A DNA stretch of 60,000 bases, taken from contig NC_087064.1 in NCBI RefSeq assembly GCF_963678635.1, forward strand, positions 78,720,512 through 78,780,511, written 5' to 3'. A model generated the notes under the pieces. It was not told the DNA's origin, did not search any database, and worked only from the letters and a program-made list of their open reading frames with translations. Positions 1 to 11,516 of this stretch are shown here, in pieces. The DNA is from Symsagittifera roscoffensis (Eukaryota > Xenacoelomorpha > Acoela > Convolutidae). Position 1 is the first letter of the stretch, and every line of letters begins with the position of its first letter. Made by a program: the position numbers and the translations under genes.

Positions 1-1850
1 GTCTCCAGTTACTGAAATTTTTTTAACTGAGAGTTTTTTTTCTGGATGTGTTTATGTGAGGCAAACTTCAGCTTGATCCCTTTGAAATTGACCAAATCTA
101 CTCTGTCTAGTAAAAGCAAACATCATAATTTCTTGAAGTCCTGACCCTGTTTCAATGGTTTCCGCGAGTTTCTAGATATTTAGAGCCCTAGCCATGGAGG
201 CGTAAACATTTCTAGAGCGGGTGGGGGTTCTTTTGGTGGTGGCTTTTAAACTGTAAAGATCCTAGCGTTCCATGTCATAAGCAAACTGATTTGGTTGCGA
301 CAGATCGAGGAAGAAAAAGGCAAGAGATAGTGCCTGTTTCTCTTAACCTCATATGTGGCATGAGTGAACGACTGTTACAGTGATAGATTATAAATTGTTA
401 CGGTGGTAGATCAGTGGTAGTTACGGTGGTATTTTGAGCAGTCGAAAAGCCTTAAGGTGATGGATTGAGATGATAGTTTGAGTGATCGTTGTAGAACGGT
501 GGTAGATTGAGTGATCGAAAAGCTTTCAGCCTAATTGTTGTGATAAATTCATTAAAAAAATGATAGTCTTAATTATTGTGCCTGTTTGTAAAGCGAACTT
601 TGAGCAATTTCAGAGACAAGTCTGTCAAGTAGGTCTCTGGTCTGGGGTAATTCCTGGCCTGGGGAGTCTGGTGGTGAACCGCAGGATCTTCTGAGCCCGG
701 GTGAAATTGTTCATATTCAGCGAGTTTTGTAGATTTTGTGTTTTTCTCCAAATTAAACTTGAAACAATTTGTTTCCTCGTCTTTAAAATTCCAACCCTGT
801 TATTAGGCTTTTATGGGTTACTTCAGTGCCTTTGTGTCAACTCAAAATACTTTTTTTCGCCCTTACGCTGCACCCTCAAGATGGGGAAAAACCACATGGA
901 GTGTACATGCTAAAAATACTTGAATCCTCCAGGACTTTTCAAATGGATTAGTTGCGATTGTTGTCTAATTGATATCCTATCAATTGTGTAAAAATAACTC
1001 TTAGCGACTCTTAAAAGACCCACTGTTTCAACGTCTTATGGGCTTCTAATGTGAATTTTGTCAAAATGCTTCAATTGGTAATGACTTAGTGCTAGATAGT
1101 TTGGCCATTTTAAATGTTCGAGTGCTCAAAAGAGTACCTAAGGAATAGCGTGGTGGCTTGGCAGAAAATCTTTTGAATAAAACGAATGAAAGTTTATCAA
1201 ATGTAGGAAAAATCACTTCTTGTTCTTTCTGGCTTATTTTTCTTGATTAATGCAGAAGAATTGGTCGTACACAAAAGACAGCTATCAACTCTAAAAGAAT
1301 CAAACAAATGAGGTCAACTTTTGGTTTCCTTGTCTAAACCCCTTGCTCAAGGGTCGAGCCCGCCCTAGACATATCTGAGCAGAGAATAAAGCTAATAATC
1401 GGCAAGCGCAATGCGAGGCTCAATTTCTTGAAATCGCTCACTAAGCGCTTACCTTTAAGGTGAAGGCAAAGCACCCGAAGAGCGATTTACTTTTCTTTTT
1501 TGTAGCAAATTTATCGCCCTCATAAAAATATATGGACATTTGTGATCAACTGCCATCTGCATTGCGCCAAGTCACATCGCGTCTAAGTGCGCAGAGAGCA
1601 AGGCTCTCACTGAGTGACAATTTTTTGGGAGTTCTCAGGTAGGATTTTGTACTAAATGAGGTGCTGAGGTTGTTTCACACTCCTTAAGAAACTTGATAGA
1701 GAAAGAGGACAGCTCGAAGTGCACAGTTTTAGTGATGCATTCAATTGCCTAATAGAGAAATTAAACTGACTCGCGTTTTTTCGAACCGCCCACATTTGTA
1801 CAAAAGTACTCATTGCACCTACAATAAACCAAGTTCTCTTTTTTTTCAAA
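1..1850. other. No recognised gene
   Basis: I find no coding region with a recognisable domain here; the open frames are short and lack motifs. Between about 355 and 530 there is a loose run of short related phrases (variants of acggtggtagattgagtgatcgaaaagc in pieces) that may be a decayed short-period repeat. From about 1200 on the sequence may belong to the relic RT that becomes visible at 1857, but I cannot prove continuity. Confidence 0.5.
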
Positions 1851-1856
1851 AACTCC

Positions 1857-2350
1857 ATGATTATGCCGGAGATCGGATCACAGCAAGGAGATACTGAGGA
1901 TGTAACGCTATCTGCTGAAACAAAACAGAGGCTAGTAGAACAAAAGCTTGAACTCAAAATAAACATTCGGTATTTAGATGATGGAAACCCAGCCGACACC
2001 TACAAGATAGTGCTCCTAGACCATGTAAACAAACTGAAATTAGTTTTAAAAAAACTATAGCGCTCAGGCTTAAAAAATGTGAGCTGTGTTCTCTAGGATT
2101 GACCACAAAAAACGCATTTCATAACAAATATTGGTCAATTTCAAACAAAATGTCGAAAAGAACTGCTGCACAAAAAATAGCAGAGCTGGAAAAAAATTTG
2201 GATGATTTTGATAAGCAGGAGTTTTCTGAATGAGCTTTGTAAGAGCTTGAGCTTGTATACCGAAGAATCCAGGACAGGTGGTTCTCCTGAGCACAAAATT
2301 TTCATGGCGCCTGTGTACTCGGCACTATTAATGATAAAACTATTTCCCAA
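1857..2350 (+). pseudogene. Relic reverse transcriptase fragment
   Basis: The first 67 codons hold two spaced RT landmarks: PEIGSQQGD (the Q-G-D turn before the palm) and, about 30 residues on, IRYLDDGN (the YxDD catalytic box). Short phrases after the stop, read in shifting frames (for example KNVSCVL where RT proteins often have a SKCEL-type segment, and GGSPEHKIF), fit the thumb region of the same kind of protein. This looks like a non-LTR or related animal RT reduced to a few hundred bases by stops and frameshifts. The normal spacing between QGD and YxDD is shortened, so an internal deletion is likely. It differs from the RT at 5366-7600, which has a YADD box. The family is not determined. 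Confidence 0.5.
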
Positions 2351-2546
2351 AAAAAAATTCTAAAAAAATCAAGGAAAAAAAAGCGCAGCTCTGAAAAAGT
2401 ATGTGGTGGACCCGTAGCCTCACATCAGTTCAGTCTTGTTGAGTCACTTTCAACTCCGGTTTATCCTGTGCAGGTGTTTTTTTTTCTCAATCTGGTTGGC
2501 TTGATTACCAACCATCCGATTCGCTTTACTTCTATCCACAACATAC

Positions 2547-3426
2547 TGTGCCATTCCCCGAATCGGCACAATCAAATCCGCTGATGCAAACAAAAAGAGA
2601 CGGTCAAGCCGTTAAGAGGGAATTCGTTATGAAAAGGAGGATCGGAATACTCTAGAATTTGAATTGTTTAAAATCGATTGGAATTAGGATATTTCTTAGT
2701 ATAATACAAACGGGAATTGTGTCCGAAAAATACAACAAACTTAAGCAGTCGAATTAACAAGACGAAAACCAGTTGAAGGAAAGCACGAGAAGTAGGAAGC
2801 TTTTTATTGTGGTAACAGGACACGATAGGACGCTCATCTGAGAGAGATCGCACGGAAGGAATGTCCATTGGGATTGTCCGGAGCAAACCCGTACCCTCCC
2901 GTGCCACGAAAATGGAGAGGTAACGATGTTTTCTCCGGGAAAACGCGGAATTGGAGGCCCGGTGGCCAGAGACTGTGAAATACTGATAAAAACATATTTT
3001 TAGCTACTGTAATGCCCTGAACGATTTAATTAACTCCAATTGTTTAGTAATTCAGAGCATGAGTAGTTAGAAAGGAGGAAAGAGTCAATCCATCCCCAAT
3101 GAATTTAGTATTTAACTGTCGCTAAAAACGTAGCAAATTATAGTTTACCAGCCGTGTTTTCAATCGTATTCTTGTAGTCTGGGAATGTGAGACCCATCTA
3201 TGTGGTTATTTTTGCATGTAAAAAAAGCTGATCAAAAGTCGTTTCATTGATGGCAAAATTGATTTAAAATGCTAACTCTATACTCAGCCCTAAACAGACC
3301 AGAAAAATAACTGGCTAGGTCTAGACGGTTAAAAAGGAGTCGAATTAAGGTAACTGACGACTGCCAGTCTTCAATAGATACTTTTTTTACGATCCGTCAC
3401 TTTGTAATATCTGGGCGAATGTTACA
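2547..3426 (+). mobile_element. Diverged solo LTR of the B/C family
   Basis: This 880-bp segment starts TGTGCC and ends GTTACA, matching in length, ends and order of internal phrases the LTRs at 19270-20151, 21407-22289 and 44671-45554. Shared marks are the terminal inverted pair TGTGCC...GGCACA at 2547-2570, the phrase around 2640 (tactctagaattt), the block near 3050-3130 (gagtagttagaaaggagg) and the end cgaatgttaca. It is in sense orientation on the plus strand and no internal element sequence follows, so it is a solo LTR. I see no clear target duplication: flanks are catac and tggcc. Sequence similar to the left flank (2378-2546) recurs to the right (3434-3600). Confidence 0.75.
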
Positions 3427-3462
3427 TGGCCTGAAGAATCAAGGGAACAAAAGCGCAGCTGT

Positions 3463-5981
3463 ACTTTGCTATATAATAGACCCGAAGCCTCACATCAGGT
3501 CAGTCTTTTTGAGTCACTTTCAACTCCTATTTATCATGTTCCAACCATCGGATTCTCTTAACTTCTATTCACATCGTAGTTTACTCTTCCATATCTAGAA
3601 AAATCCTTGGATTTTGACCGGATAATGTGATGAAGGGACTCCCGACTGTAAACTTGTTTACTATGATCCTTATGACCTTCTGACTGCTTGGTATAAGAAA
3701 AAAAGGAATATAAAAAGAAAAAAAAAGAAGAACAAAGTGATCAAAAACGGGCAGACCAAATCAGTGAACCGCCAATGAAATTACCTTATCAGTAAACCAA
3801 AAACTGGGAAAAAGTAAAATTTAAATAACTTTTCAAAATAAAAACGGTGTAAATTATGTAACCCAGCTAACGATTAAAACTTTTGCAGTCAATTTGTGGA
3901 AATTTTTTCAAACTGGTTCATCGATACGTTTATTCTAAGCTTAGGTAGTCTTTATTAAGACGCAGCTGGATACGTAAATATCAAGTAATTGTTGTCTAAT
4001 TGCTTCATAATCCGACTTGCTGATATACTTATCTAATGATACATCGATTTACTGCACGCTCACCCAATGATACATAAGAACAATCTACAGCCAATTAGTG
4101 CACTGGAAACCAGTCTTCATGATCCTCGCAAAAATCAGAATTGGGGTTAACTTTATAGCAACTCTAAACAGAACTCCCAACTCGTTAAATGAAACGCAAG
4201 AAAACACATGCACAAGGCACGCAACAATGATATTCACTCACCTCATGCTATGGAAAACCAAATCGGAGAGTGATGGTTCGAACTCCAAAACTATAGCAAG
4301 AAGGCTTAATCAATGGCATAAGGGCGAACTGGATGAACTTTTTAACGAGGGAAAAGCGCTGCAATTGCACTTGACAAAGAGTAAGAAAAAAAGTAGAAAG
4401 AGAAGCACAGCAATTTATTAAGTTAATAAGCACCGCAAAAATCTTGAGTGCTCTTGCTTAATTAACTGATACCTCCAAGGGAATTCTCTCACTCAAGAAA
4501 ACCGTCAAACTTCAAGCTGTTGAGCAAACCCTAATCGAGAAACACACTTCCGCAGAGCCAGTAAACAGCAACTAAATAACATTATGCTCCCAAGATACAA
4601 TTCCTTTCCACTCATCCACATTCAGCCAAACAAACGCCTAGAAAGATAGGATGGCTGCCACGACAACACATGGTTCTCATGGACCCTCAGGTCTGGATGC
4701 AAATGAGTGGAGCTATATAATGGAGCTATATACTTTGCTATATAGTAGACACGAAGCCTCACATCAGGTCAGTCTTTTTGAGTCACTTTCAACTCCTATT
4801 TATCATGTTCCAACCATCGGATTCTCTTAACTTCTATTCACATCGTAGTTTACTCTTCCATATCTAGAAAATTCCTAGGATTTTGACCGGATAATGTGAT
4901 GAAGGGACTCCCGAATGTAAACTTGTTTACTATGATCATTTTGACCCTCTGACTGCTTGGTATAAGAAAAAAAGGAATATAAAAAGAAAAAAAAGAAGAA
5001 CAAAGTGATCAAAAACGGGCAGACCAAATCAGTGAACCGCCAATGAAATTACCTTATCAGTAAACCAAAAACTGGGAAAAAGTAAAATTTAAATAACTTT
5101 TCAAAATAAAAACGGTGTAAATTATTTAACCCAGCTAACGATTAAAACTTTTGCAGTCAATTTGTGGAAATTTTTTCAAACTGGTTCCTCGATACGTTTA
5201 TTCTAAGCTTAGGTAGTCTTTATTAAGACGCAGCTGGATACGTAAATGTCAAGAAATTGTTGTCTATTTGCTTCATAATCCGACTTGCTGATATAATTAT
5301 CTAATGATACATCGATTTATTGCACGCTCACCCAATGATACATAAGAACAATCTACAGCCAATTAGTGCACTGGAAACCAGTCTTCATGATCCTCGCAAA
5401 AATCAGAATTGGGGTTAACTTTATAGCAACTCTAAACAGAACTCCCAACTCGTTAAATGAAACGCAAGAAAACACATGCACAAGGCACGCAACAATGATA
5501 TTCACTCACCTCATGCTATGGAAAACCAAATCGGAGAGTGATGGTTCGAACTCCAAAACTATAGCAAGAAGGCTTAATCAATGGCATAAGGGCGAACTGG
5601 ATGAACTTTTTAACGAGGGAAAAGCGCTGCAATTGCACTTGACAAAGAGTAAGAAAAAAAGTAGAAAGAGAAGCACAGCAATTTATTAAGTTAATAAGCA
5701 CCGCAAAAATCTTGAGTGGTCTTGCTTAATTAACTGATACCTCCAAGGGAATTCTCTCACTCAAGAAAACCGTCAAACTTCAAGCTGTTGAGCAAACCCT
5801 AATCGAGAAACACACTTCCGCAGAGCCAGTAAACAGCAACTAAATAACATTATGCTCCCAAGATACAATTCCTTTCCACTCATCCACATTCAGCCAAACA
5901 AACGCCTAGAAAGATAGGATGGCTGCCACGACAACACATGGTTCTCATGGACCCTCAGGTCTGGATGCAAATGAGTGGAGA
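3463..5981 (+). repeat. 1.25-kb tandem duplication in an RT pseudogene
   Basis: The block 3463-4712 is repeated almost letter for letter as 4732-5981 (offset 1268-1269). About 19 bp of AT-rich filler with two ctatata-like phrases sits at the junction. The duplicated unit contains the presumed 5' region of the downstream RT pseudogene and its N-terminal coding fragment, which encodes the same 107-residue peptide in both copies. The few differences I see are single substitutions and one A-run length change, so the duplication is young relative to the decay of the RT itself. Confidence 0.9.
4098..4421 (+). pseudogene. RT N-terminal fragment, upstream duplicate
   Basis: This 107-codon open fragment is identical to the one at 5366-5689. 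It contains KTIARRLNQWHKGELDELF and a basic KSKKKSRKRS stretch. These match the region preceding the palm in a family of animal RT proteins that continues with a GPSGLD-type motif. The reading frame stops at 4421. The next recognisable parts (about 4430-4712) are in other frames and are cut off by the duplication junction, so this copy lacks palm and endonuclease domains. Confidence 0.6.
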
Positions 5982-7600
5982 CGCATACTAATGCTTTTTG
6001 GTCAATAGTCAGTTGAGATATCAAAGGCACTAGCCAAAATCGCTCAGAAAATATCGACAGAACTACTAAGTCATGAGCTTCTTGAACCATAAAATGCCTA
6101 TCGACTAATTACCCTTGATAAAAACCCAGGAATTAGGGCAATTGGCATAGGCAAAGTCATCCGCAGATTAATAAGTAGAACGATCATAAAGTGCTTAAAA
6201 AGCGAACTTATAAAACTCAGACCGAACTACCAACTATGCCTTGGCCAAAAATATGGCATCGAATCTGCAATTGATACGCTTGTGAAGCAATACGAGAAAA
6301 CAGATTCGAAAGCAATTTTAATGATAGACGCGGAAAATGCATTAAACTTCCTTAATTAGGACACCCATTAGCAATGGAAAAGTACGGGCTAGCCACTTTA
6401 CCTTCAAAAAAACCAGTCAGCGATAACAGCCTAACACAGAAATTGTATGCAGACGATGGGAAGGCAGTCGGAAATTCGAAATCCCTCAAAGAGATCTTGA
6501 CAAAATTATCAAACCCGGAAAATAATTTGGATAGCATGTAAAGGCATCGAAATGCCAGCTCATTGTAAAAGATGAAAATACAATTAGGCGATAAAAGTAA
6601 TAAAAAAACCAAAAATGAAATGAAAAAAGGGGCCAGAGTACTTTGTTTGTTCATAAGATCCGAGACTGAATGCAAAACTTTCGAAGAATTTCAAATGGAA
6701 GAACATAATAAAATATTGAAAAAACTTGGCAAGATTGCGAAAACATCCCCACAAAACGTGTACTCCTGTTACACCAAAGGGTAGAAGAAAAATTTTTGTT
6801 TTTATCTGGAACTAACCCCAACACCAAAGAAAACATGCAGGCCTGCGAGATACTGCAGGAAAATATCATTCCATTTTTAATTGGTAAAGATGATATCAAC
6901 CATCAGATTAGAGACATCGCTTCTTTGCCGCCGAAAATGGGTGGTTCTAATATCAGGCTACCTTCTGAATGGTCAATAAAAAAATCGTCAGTTCTAGATC
7001 GTCAATAAAAACAAACGACCCATTAACAGCTATATCTGAGCCACAAAAAAATCTATACAAAAATTAAAACACTCAAAACCGAAAGAAAAAATCAAAAGAG
7101 ATCTAATATTTTGAACAACTTGAGTGACAATGAAAAATACGCACTTGGGCTGACCTCCGAAAAAGGAGCTTCAAACTGGTTAAATACACTGCCTCCTAAA
7201 AGATCTATTTTTAACCTGAATTAATCCGAATTCCGGGATAGAATTTATCTCAGATATGGATAAAAAACAAACAACCTTCCACTCACATGTGGATGTGGTC
7301 AGCTTTTAGAGCTTACCCACGCCCTTCATTGTGCAAACGTTGGATACACCCACATGAGGCATAACGAAGTCAGAGATACCTTTGCCAACCTCATGAGCGA
7401 GGTTTGCTTTGGTGTTGAAATCGAGCCGAAACTTGAGTCGTTGCAAGGCGAGAGTTTTGTCAACAATTCAATCACAACTGATGAAGGCGCTCGACTAGAT
7501 CTAATCCAAAGGGATTATGGGGCTCAAGGTTAAGCCGAATCTTCTTTGATGTCAATATCTTCAACCCGTACCCAAAACTTCACGAAGACTACTGAAAGAC
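5366..7600 (+). pseudogene. Decayed RT with restriction-like endonuclease C-terminus
   Basis: Read across frames, ordered RT landmarks appear: KTIARRLNQWHKGELDELF (about 5560), GPSGLDANEWRRI (about 5950), a LDKNPGIRAIGIGKVIRR-type segment (about 6110), LCLGQKYGIESAID (about 6235), AILMIDAENALN (about 6315), LYADDGKAVG (the catalytic YADD, about 6440), and SKCQLIVKD (about 6550). A C-terminal LPPKMGGS segment lies at about 6925. Near 7290-7560 follow a Cys/His cluster with HALHC and MRHNEVRD, then EPKLESLQGE, GARLDL and FFDVNIFNP. Cys/His followed by ARLD...FFDV resembles the restriction-like endonuclease end of R2-type retroelements. Many stops and frameshifts, and a deletion between the AENALN and YADD segments, make it a pseudogene. 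The exact clade is uncertain; a DIRS-like or unclassified RT is an alternative. Confidence 0.6.
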
Positions 7601-8075
7601 GCCTGTGAGTACCACGAATCACAAACAAAATCAAAATACCAACAGAGAGTTCTACAAGTCGAACAGAGCAGCTTCTGCTCGCTCATTTTGGCTGCTCTGT
7701 TGTTGCCGCACCAGCAGCTGCTCGGACGAAGCAGCGCATAGCTGAAAAACTTAGTAAATAAAAGGCATGAAAACTACTCAGAAACAATTAACTATATAAG
7801 AACTAAGATAACATAATCTTTTGATTAACATGCTATGTTCCTAACCTAAAACCCCCTGCCATTGTAGTTAAAACCTTATCCTTTCCGTTCTTTTAAAATA
7901 TTTCAATTGGAAGTTCTCTAAGAGCATACAGATTCATTTTATGTTTTAGCACCACCAATCATTTAAAATTTTAATTGTCATGCCAATCACTTTTAAGATC
8001 CTTTTACCTGTTCCGTACCCCAACACCTAACTTCAGATCCCTTTATGCCCAACTCAAGACACCCATGTTTCTGAC
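7601..8075. other. Spacer between RT pseudogene and element A
   Basis: AT-rich sequence with no coding signal. It includes the last traces of the RT pseudogene (to about 7770) and the region just 3' of the element A macro module. I looked here for an LTR, a polypurine tract or the start of a second ORF like those 3' of elements B and C, and saw none, so the 3' end of element A is missing or too diverged to recognise. Confidence 0.5.
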
Positions 8076-9029
8076 TTAGGCGATGCTCAGGTAGTATTTC
8101 TTGTGCAGATGTACCATTATCTCCGTTTCTGCGAAGACCACGTGTAGGATAGCGTATAGTTCCCTTGTGCGCAGCTTGCCCCTGTTCGGGTCATAGACCG
8201 GCATTGAGACTTCCTTTATTCTTCTTTCGATCATGAAATCCCGCAGTCTCGTTAGTGCCAACATCAAGTGTTCAGGATCGATCGTGTTCCTCTCACTGAC
8301 CCTTGTCACTAAGAAGCACAGGTATTTGCCTGGGACGTGTGCTGCTGATGGTGAAAGAGCAGCCATTCCCCCCCCCAGCCCCAGTCTCTGTCTAAACAGA
8401 AACTCCACGTTCTGTTACTCTCTATTGAAGTCGGCCTGCAGTCTTGATTTGAATCTCATGTCCGTCGTGATACAGATTGCGCTAGTCCTGTCTGACAAAA
8501 TGAAGTCGCTATCCGTTATCAGGATGTTCTCCGAGTCTTCGTTGGGTATTTCAAACTTCGTTTTAAAATTCCGTCCTATGGTAGGCACAGCCTCCTCCCC
8601 ATCCAGTTCCAGTCCGCTCGTTTCTCTCACTTCTCTGAGTTTCTTTATCATCAAACTTTCGTTGTGGGTAAGTCCTACCCCCACTCCCCGGACAAAAATA
8701 TTTATCGACGTCCCCGTCGATGGTGCTGAGTCTATATTATCTGGTGGAATCTCGAGCGGCCGGTCTGTTGCCGTCCAGCCGAAGATGGGATTCTCCGTTT
8801 TCATGTGCTTTCCCGCTGATACGTCAACTTGTTGTATGCTCTGCCTTTCGCCGCTTCCGCTCTTCACATCGCGCATCCATTCTAATATCCTCAAGTTCGT
8901 ACTCTCCCTCCTCTCTATCTCGCTCTGTTCCAAATCCGTCTCCCGTTCTGGTGTCGAGTAGCTGTCCTGTGGGTAGTGTTCATTATCCTTGATAATTTGC
9001 CATTCATCATCGGCTGCCACTTCGCCCAC
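8076..9029 (-). pseudogene. Element A macro-domain module (C-terminus of pol)
   Basis: Two consecutive same-frame pieces (9029-8415 and 8408-8076) are separated by a TAA where element C has a Tyr codon (around 8413). The last ~170 residues follow the pattern of OARD1/TARG1-type macro domains: DFILSDRTSAICITTD then an FxxR helix, a glycine-rich turn (GLGGGMAAL), PGKYLCFLVTR, a helix LALTRLRDFMIER, a strand VSMPVYDPNRGKL and a final helix-strand ending in a HLHKKYY tail. The usual GxG loop after SMP is replaced by YDPNRG, so ADP-ribose hydrolysis is doubtful and binding untested. Upstream is an acidic linker. The stop codon lies at 8076-8078. Confidence 0.65.
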
Positions 9030-9238
9030 ACTTAGTAGCTCCTTGCTTAGGTCATCGGGCTATATCTTATCAATCAGGAAACCGTCTCCGTACCTGTTGT
9101 ACCTCATGCCTGTCCGTTTGCGATTGCGACTCCTTGTCCCCGCTTGTATTGATAAGTCTGGTTCTGTCCACTTGCTCCGGATCGTTCCTTGCTCCGGATC
9201 GTTCCAATCCACAAAAGATTCCGCCTCAGAGTCCGCTT

Positions 9239-10878
9239 CTATCTTTCATTGTCATCCAAACTCAAGTTCTCGTTGCCATCATTTTTCTCTCTGGTGCCTC
9301 TTTCGTGCACTTCACACGCTGGCTCCACCAGTAGGTACTCAAGTCCCTCCACGTCCTGTGGTATACACCAGTCCTCTGGGGATGGGACGTGAGTCTTCAT
9401 ATTTTCATAATGTGCTGCTCGCCCCGTACTCAAGCGGTAGAACCGTCCTTGTTGATGTACCTCAGTTTTCATGATTGGTCCTCTCCATTTCTTGAGTAGT
9501 TTCTTTGTCCCTTTGGGCGGTATGACATTCTGGAAGACCCACACGTACTCTCACCTCATATGGCTTCGCCTGTAATATCTTTTCATCATATTTCTTGCGC
9601 TGTCTCATTTGTGCTTGCGCAGTGTTCCTCCTGCATAGCTCGTTTAGTTCCTGTTGTCTCCTGATTGCTTCTTTCACGTAAGCTTGAGGCTTTTTTACCC
9701 GTATTCCGGGTAAAAGAATGTCAGGGGAATTGCTATCTCCCTGCCCGTCAACATCATGGACTGATGCCCGTTGTTGAATGTTGCGTACTGTTGTCTACGG
9801 CTTGCGGCAGATATTTATCCCAGTCCGTCATGTATCTTGAGCAGTATACCCTCAACATATTAACCAACGTTCTATTCTGTCTCTCTACCAGCCCGTTGGT
9901 CTGGGGATGGTAGGTTGTCGAGTGTGCTTGAGCAATGTGTGACCTCTTCATCAATTCTTTTGTCAAGTGTCCCACAAAGGCTTTGCCGTTTTCTGACTGA
10001 AAAGTCATTGGACAACCATATCGTGATATTCAATGCGTTATCAGGTGGTCACATGTCTCCTCTGATGAGGCTGTCTGACACGGAACTGCTTCTGCCAACT
10101 TTGTGAAGTGATCTATTATAACCAGTATCTGGTTATATCCCGACTCCGTCGTGCAGATCTTTTGATGGTCTATCTGCACCACCTCGTTAAACTTCTAGCT
10201 CTCGACGGACTTAAGTGGGAACTTCATCTTCCTTGGGTCTTTTAACTGCAGGCATGCCAGGCATGCATTCACCCATCTCTCGCAAGATTTCCTCAATCCT
10301 GGCCAGTCAAACCTGTGAAGAATTCTGTGTTGCACTTTGTCTATCCCCTGGTGCCCCATCTGATCGTGCGATCTGAATAACACATCTGTCTGATACAATT
10401 GTGGTAATATGATGAAGTTGTGCTTGTGTAATATCTTCTCCTCATCTTTTCTCTTCCACGCTACCACCCCGTCAGCTGTGTGATAGAGTAAATCTTTCTT
10501 TTCTTTGTAGAACAGGCTCAAGAACTTGTAGCAGTCTTCTTCCAGTTCCACTTTCTCCTTGGACTCCGTCCGGATCCATTTCGAGAGGTTACTTGTCATT
10601 TTGTCATATTTCTGGGCTCTTATCAGGTCCGACAACCTATATCTCGCCTTGATATGTTCCTTTAGTGCCATGATCTGTCCAATCATTTCCCCAGGGTTGT
10701 GTATGTCATCATTCAGCTTCACGCATATTATCCTCTTCACGATCTTCATATCATCTTCTGGCGCCAGATTTGATCTGACATTTGAGTTGCATGATAGTTC
10801 CCTGAATGGTTTCCTCGATACCGCAATTTTCTTAATTTCTTCACCTCCTTGTACTTCTTGTTCATCCGAGTTGTACAT
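9239..10878 (-). pseudogene. Element A integrase, fragmented
   Basis: Pieces at 10878-10195, 10008-9754, 9677-9462 and 9544-9239 spell an integrase across frameshifts. The first carries the HHCC zinc motif (HDQMGH ... CLACLQLKDPRK). The second carries the second catalytic Asp (SENGKAF, where the usual SDNG is changed to SENG) and the catalytic Glu in NGLVERQNRTL. The last carries the GPY/F module (KKWRGPI ... GRFYRLSTGRAAHYEN). With D changed to E at SENG and several frameshifts, this copy should be inactive. It would normally insert the cDNA into host DNA. Confidence 0.8.
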
Positions 10879-11001
10879 TCCTGAGAAGGGATCTGTTTAT
10901 AGCTCCCTGTGGCGGTGTCTCATCTTCTCCTGTGCCAGTATCATGCACAGACTATCCTTATCATCGCTGCTCTTTTCCGAATCTTCATCCCATTCTTCAC
11001 A

Positions 11002-11451
11002 CTACCCGGACAATTTTTCTTCTCCGGTTTCTTCTTCTTCCATGGACGTGGACCACTCCCCGGACTCTTGACCTAGTCCCAGGTCTTCAGCTTCTTCTTT
11101 AAACGCCACTTTCTTCTTCCTAACCTGAGTCCGCTCATGTATGCTATCAGGGATTTTGTCAACCAGTGACCGCGCGACATCTTTGCCATCAGTAACGCTT
11201 CCTCTTGGAGAGTCTGCATTGCCAACTGTTTCACTCCTTCGCAGTATCTTGACTTCCAGTTCCTCCCCACCCTTTCCTACGTTCACGGGTTTATCATCTG
11301 CCAGTTTCTCAAGTAATCTCCACAAGTCTTCATCTACCTGAGTATCTCCCGTTTCCACCTGATTGAGATCATAACCTTTTGCCTTGAGCGTCTCTCTCAC
11401 AATTTTTGACTTGAGCATTATCTTTATCGGTATCCCTCGTTTCTTCTTCAA
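11002..11451 (-). pseudogene. Element A RNase H-integrase linker
   Basis: A 149-codon charged, low-complexity stretch with many Lys and Glu lies between the RNase H end and the integrase zinc domain. It occupies the place of the linker in element B (about 34990-35870) and includes a weak SGEW phrase like the SGES repeats there. I recognise no enzymatic motif. It is most likely part of the same polyprotein, out of frame with both neighbours. Confidence 0.55.
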
Positions 11452-11516
11452 GATCGTTTTCTTCTGGGGCTCTTCTGGTAATTGGGGATGATCTTTTATC
11501 GGTTTGCCTGGCTTGT

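Noticed and set aside
8233-8961. 242-codon plus-strand frame opposite the element A macro module
   Set aside because: Serine/leucine-rich shadow of the sense macro domain and its acidic linker.
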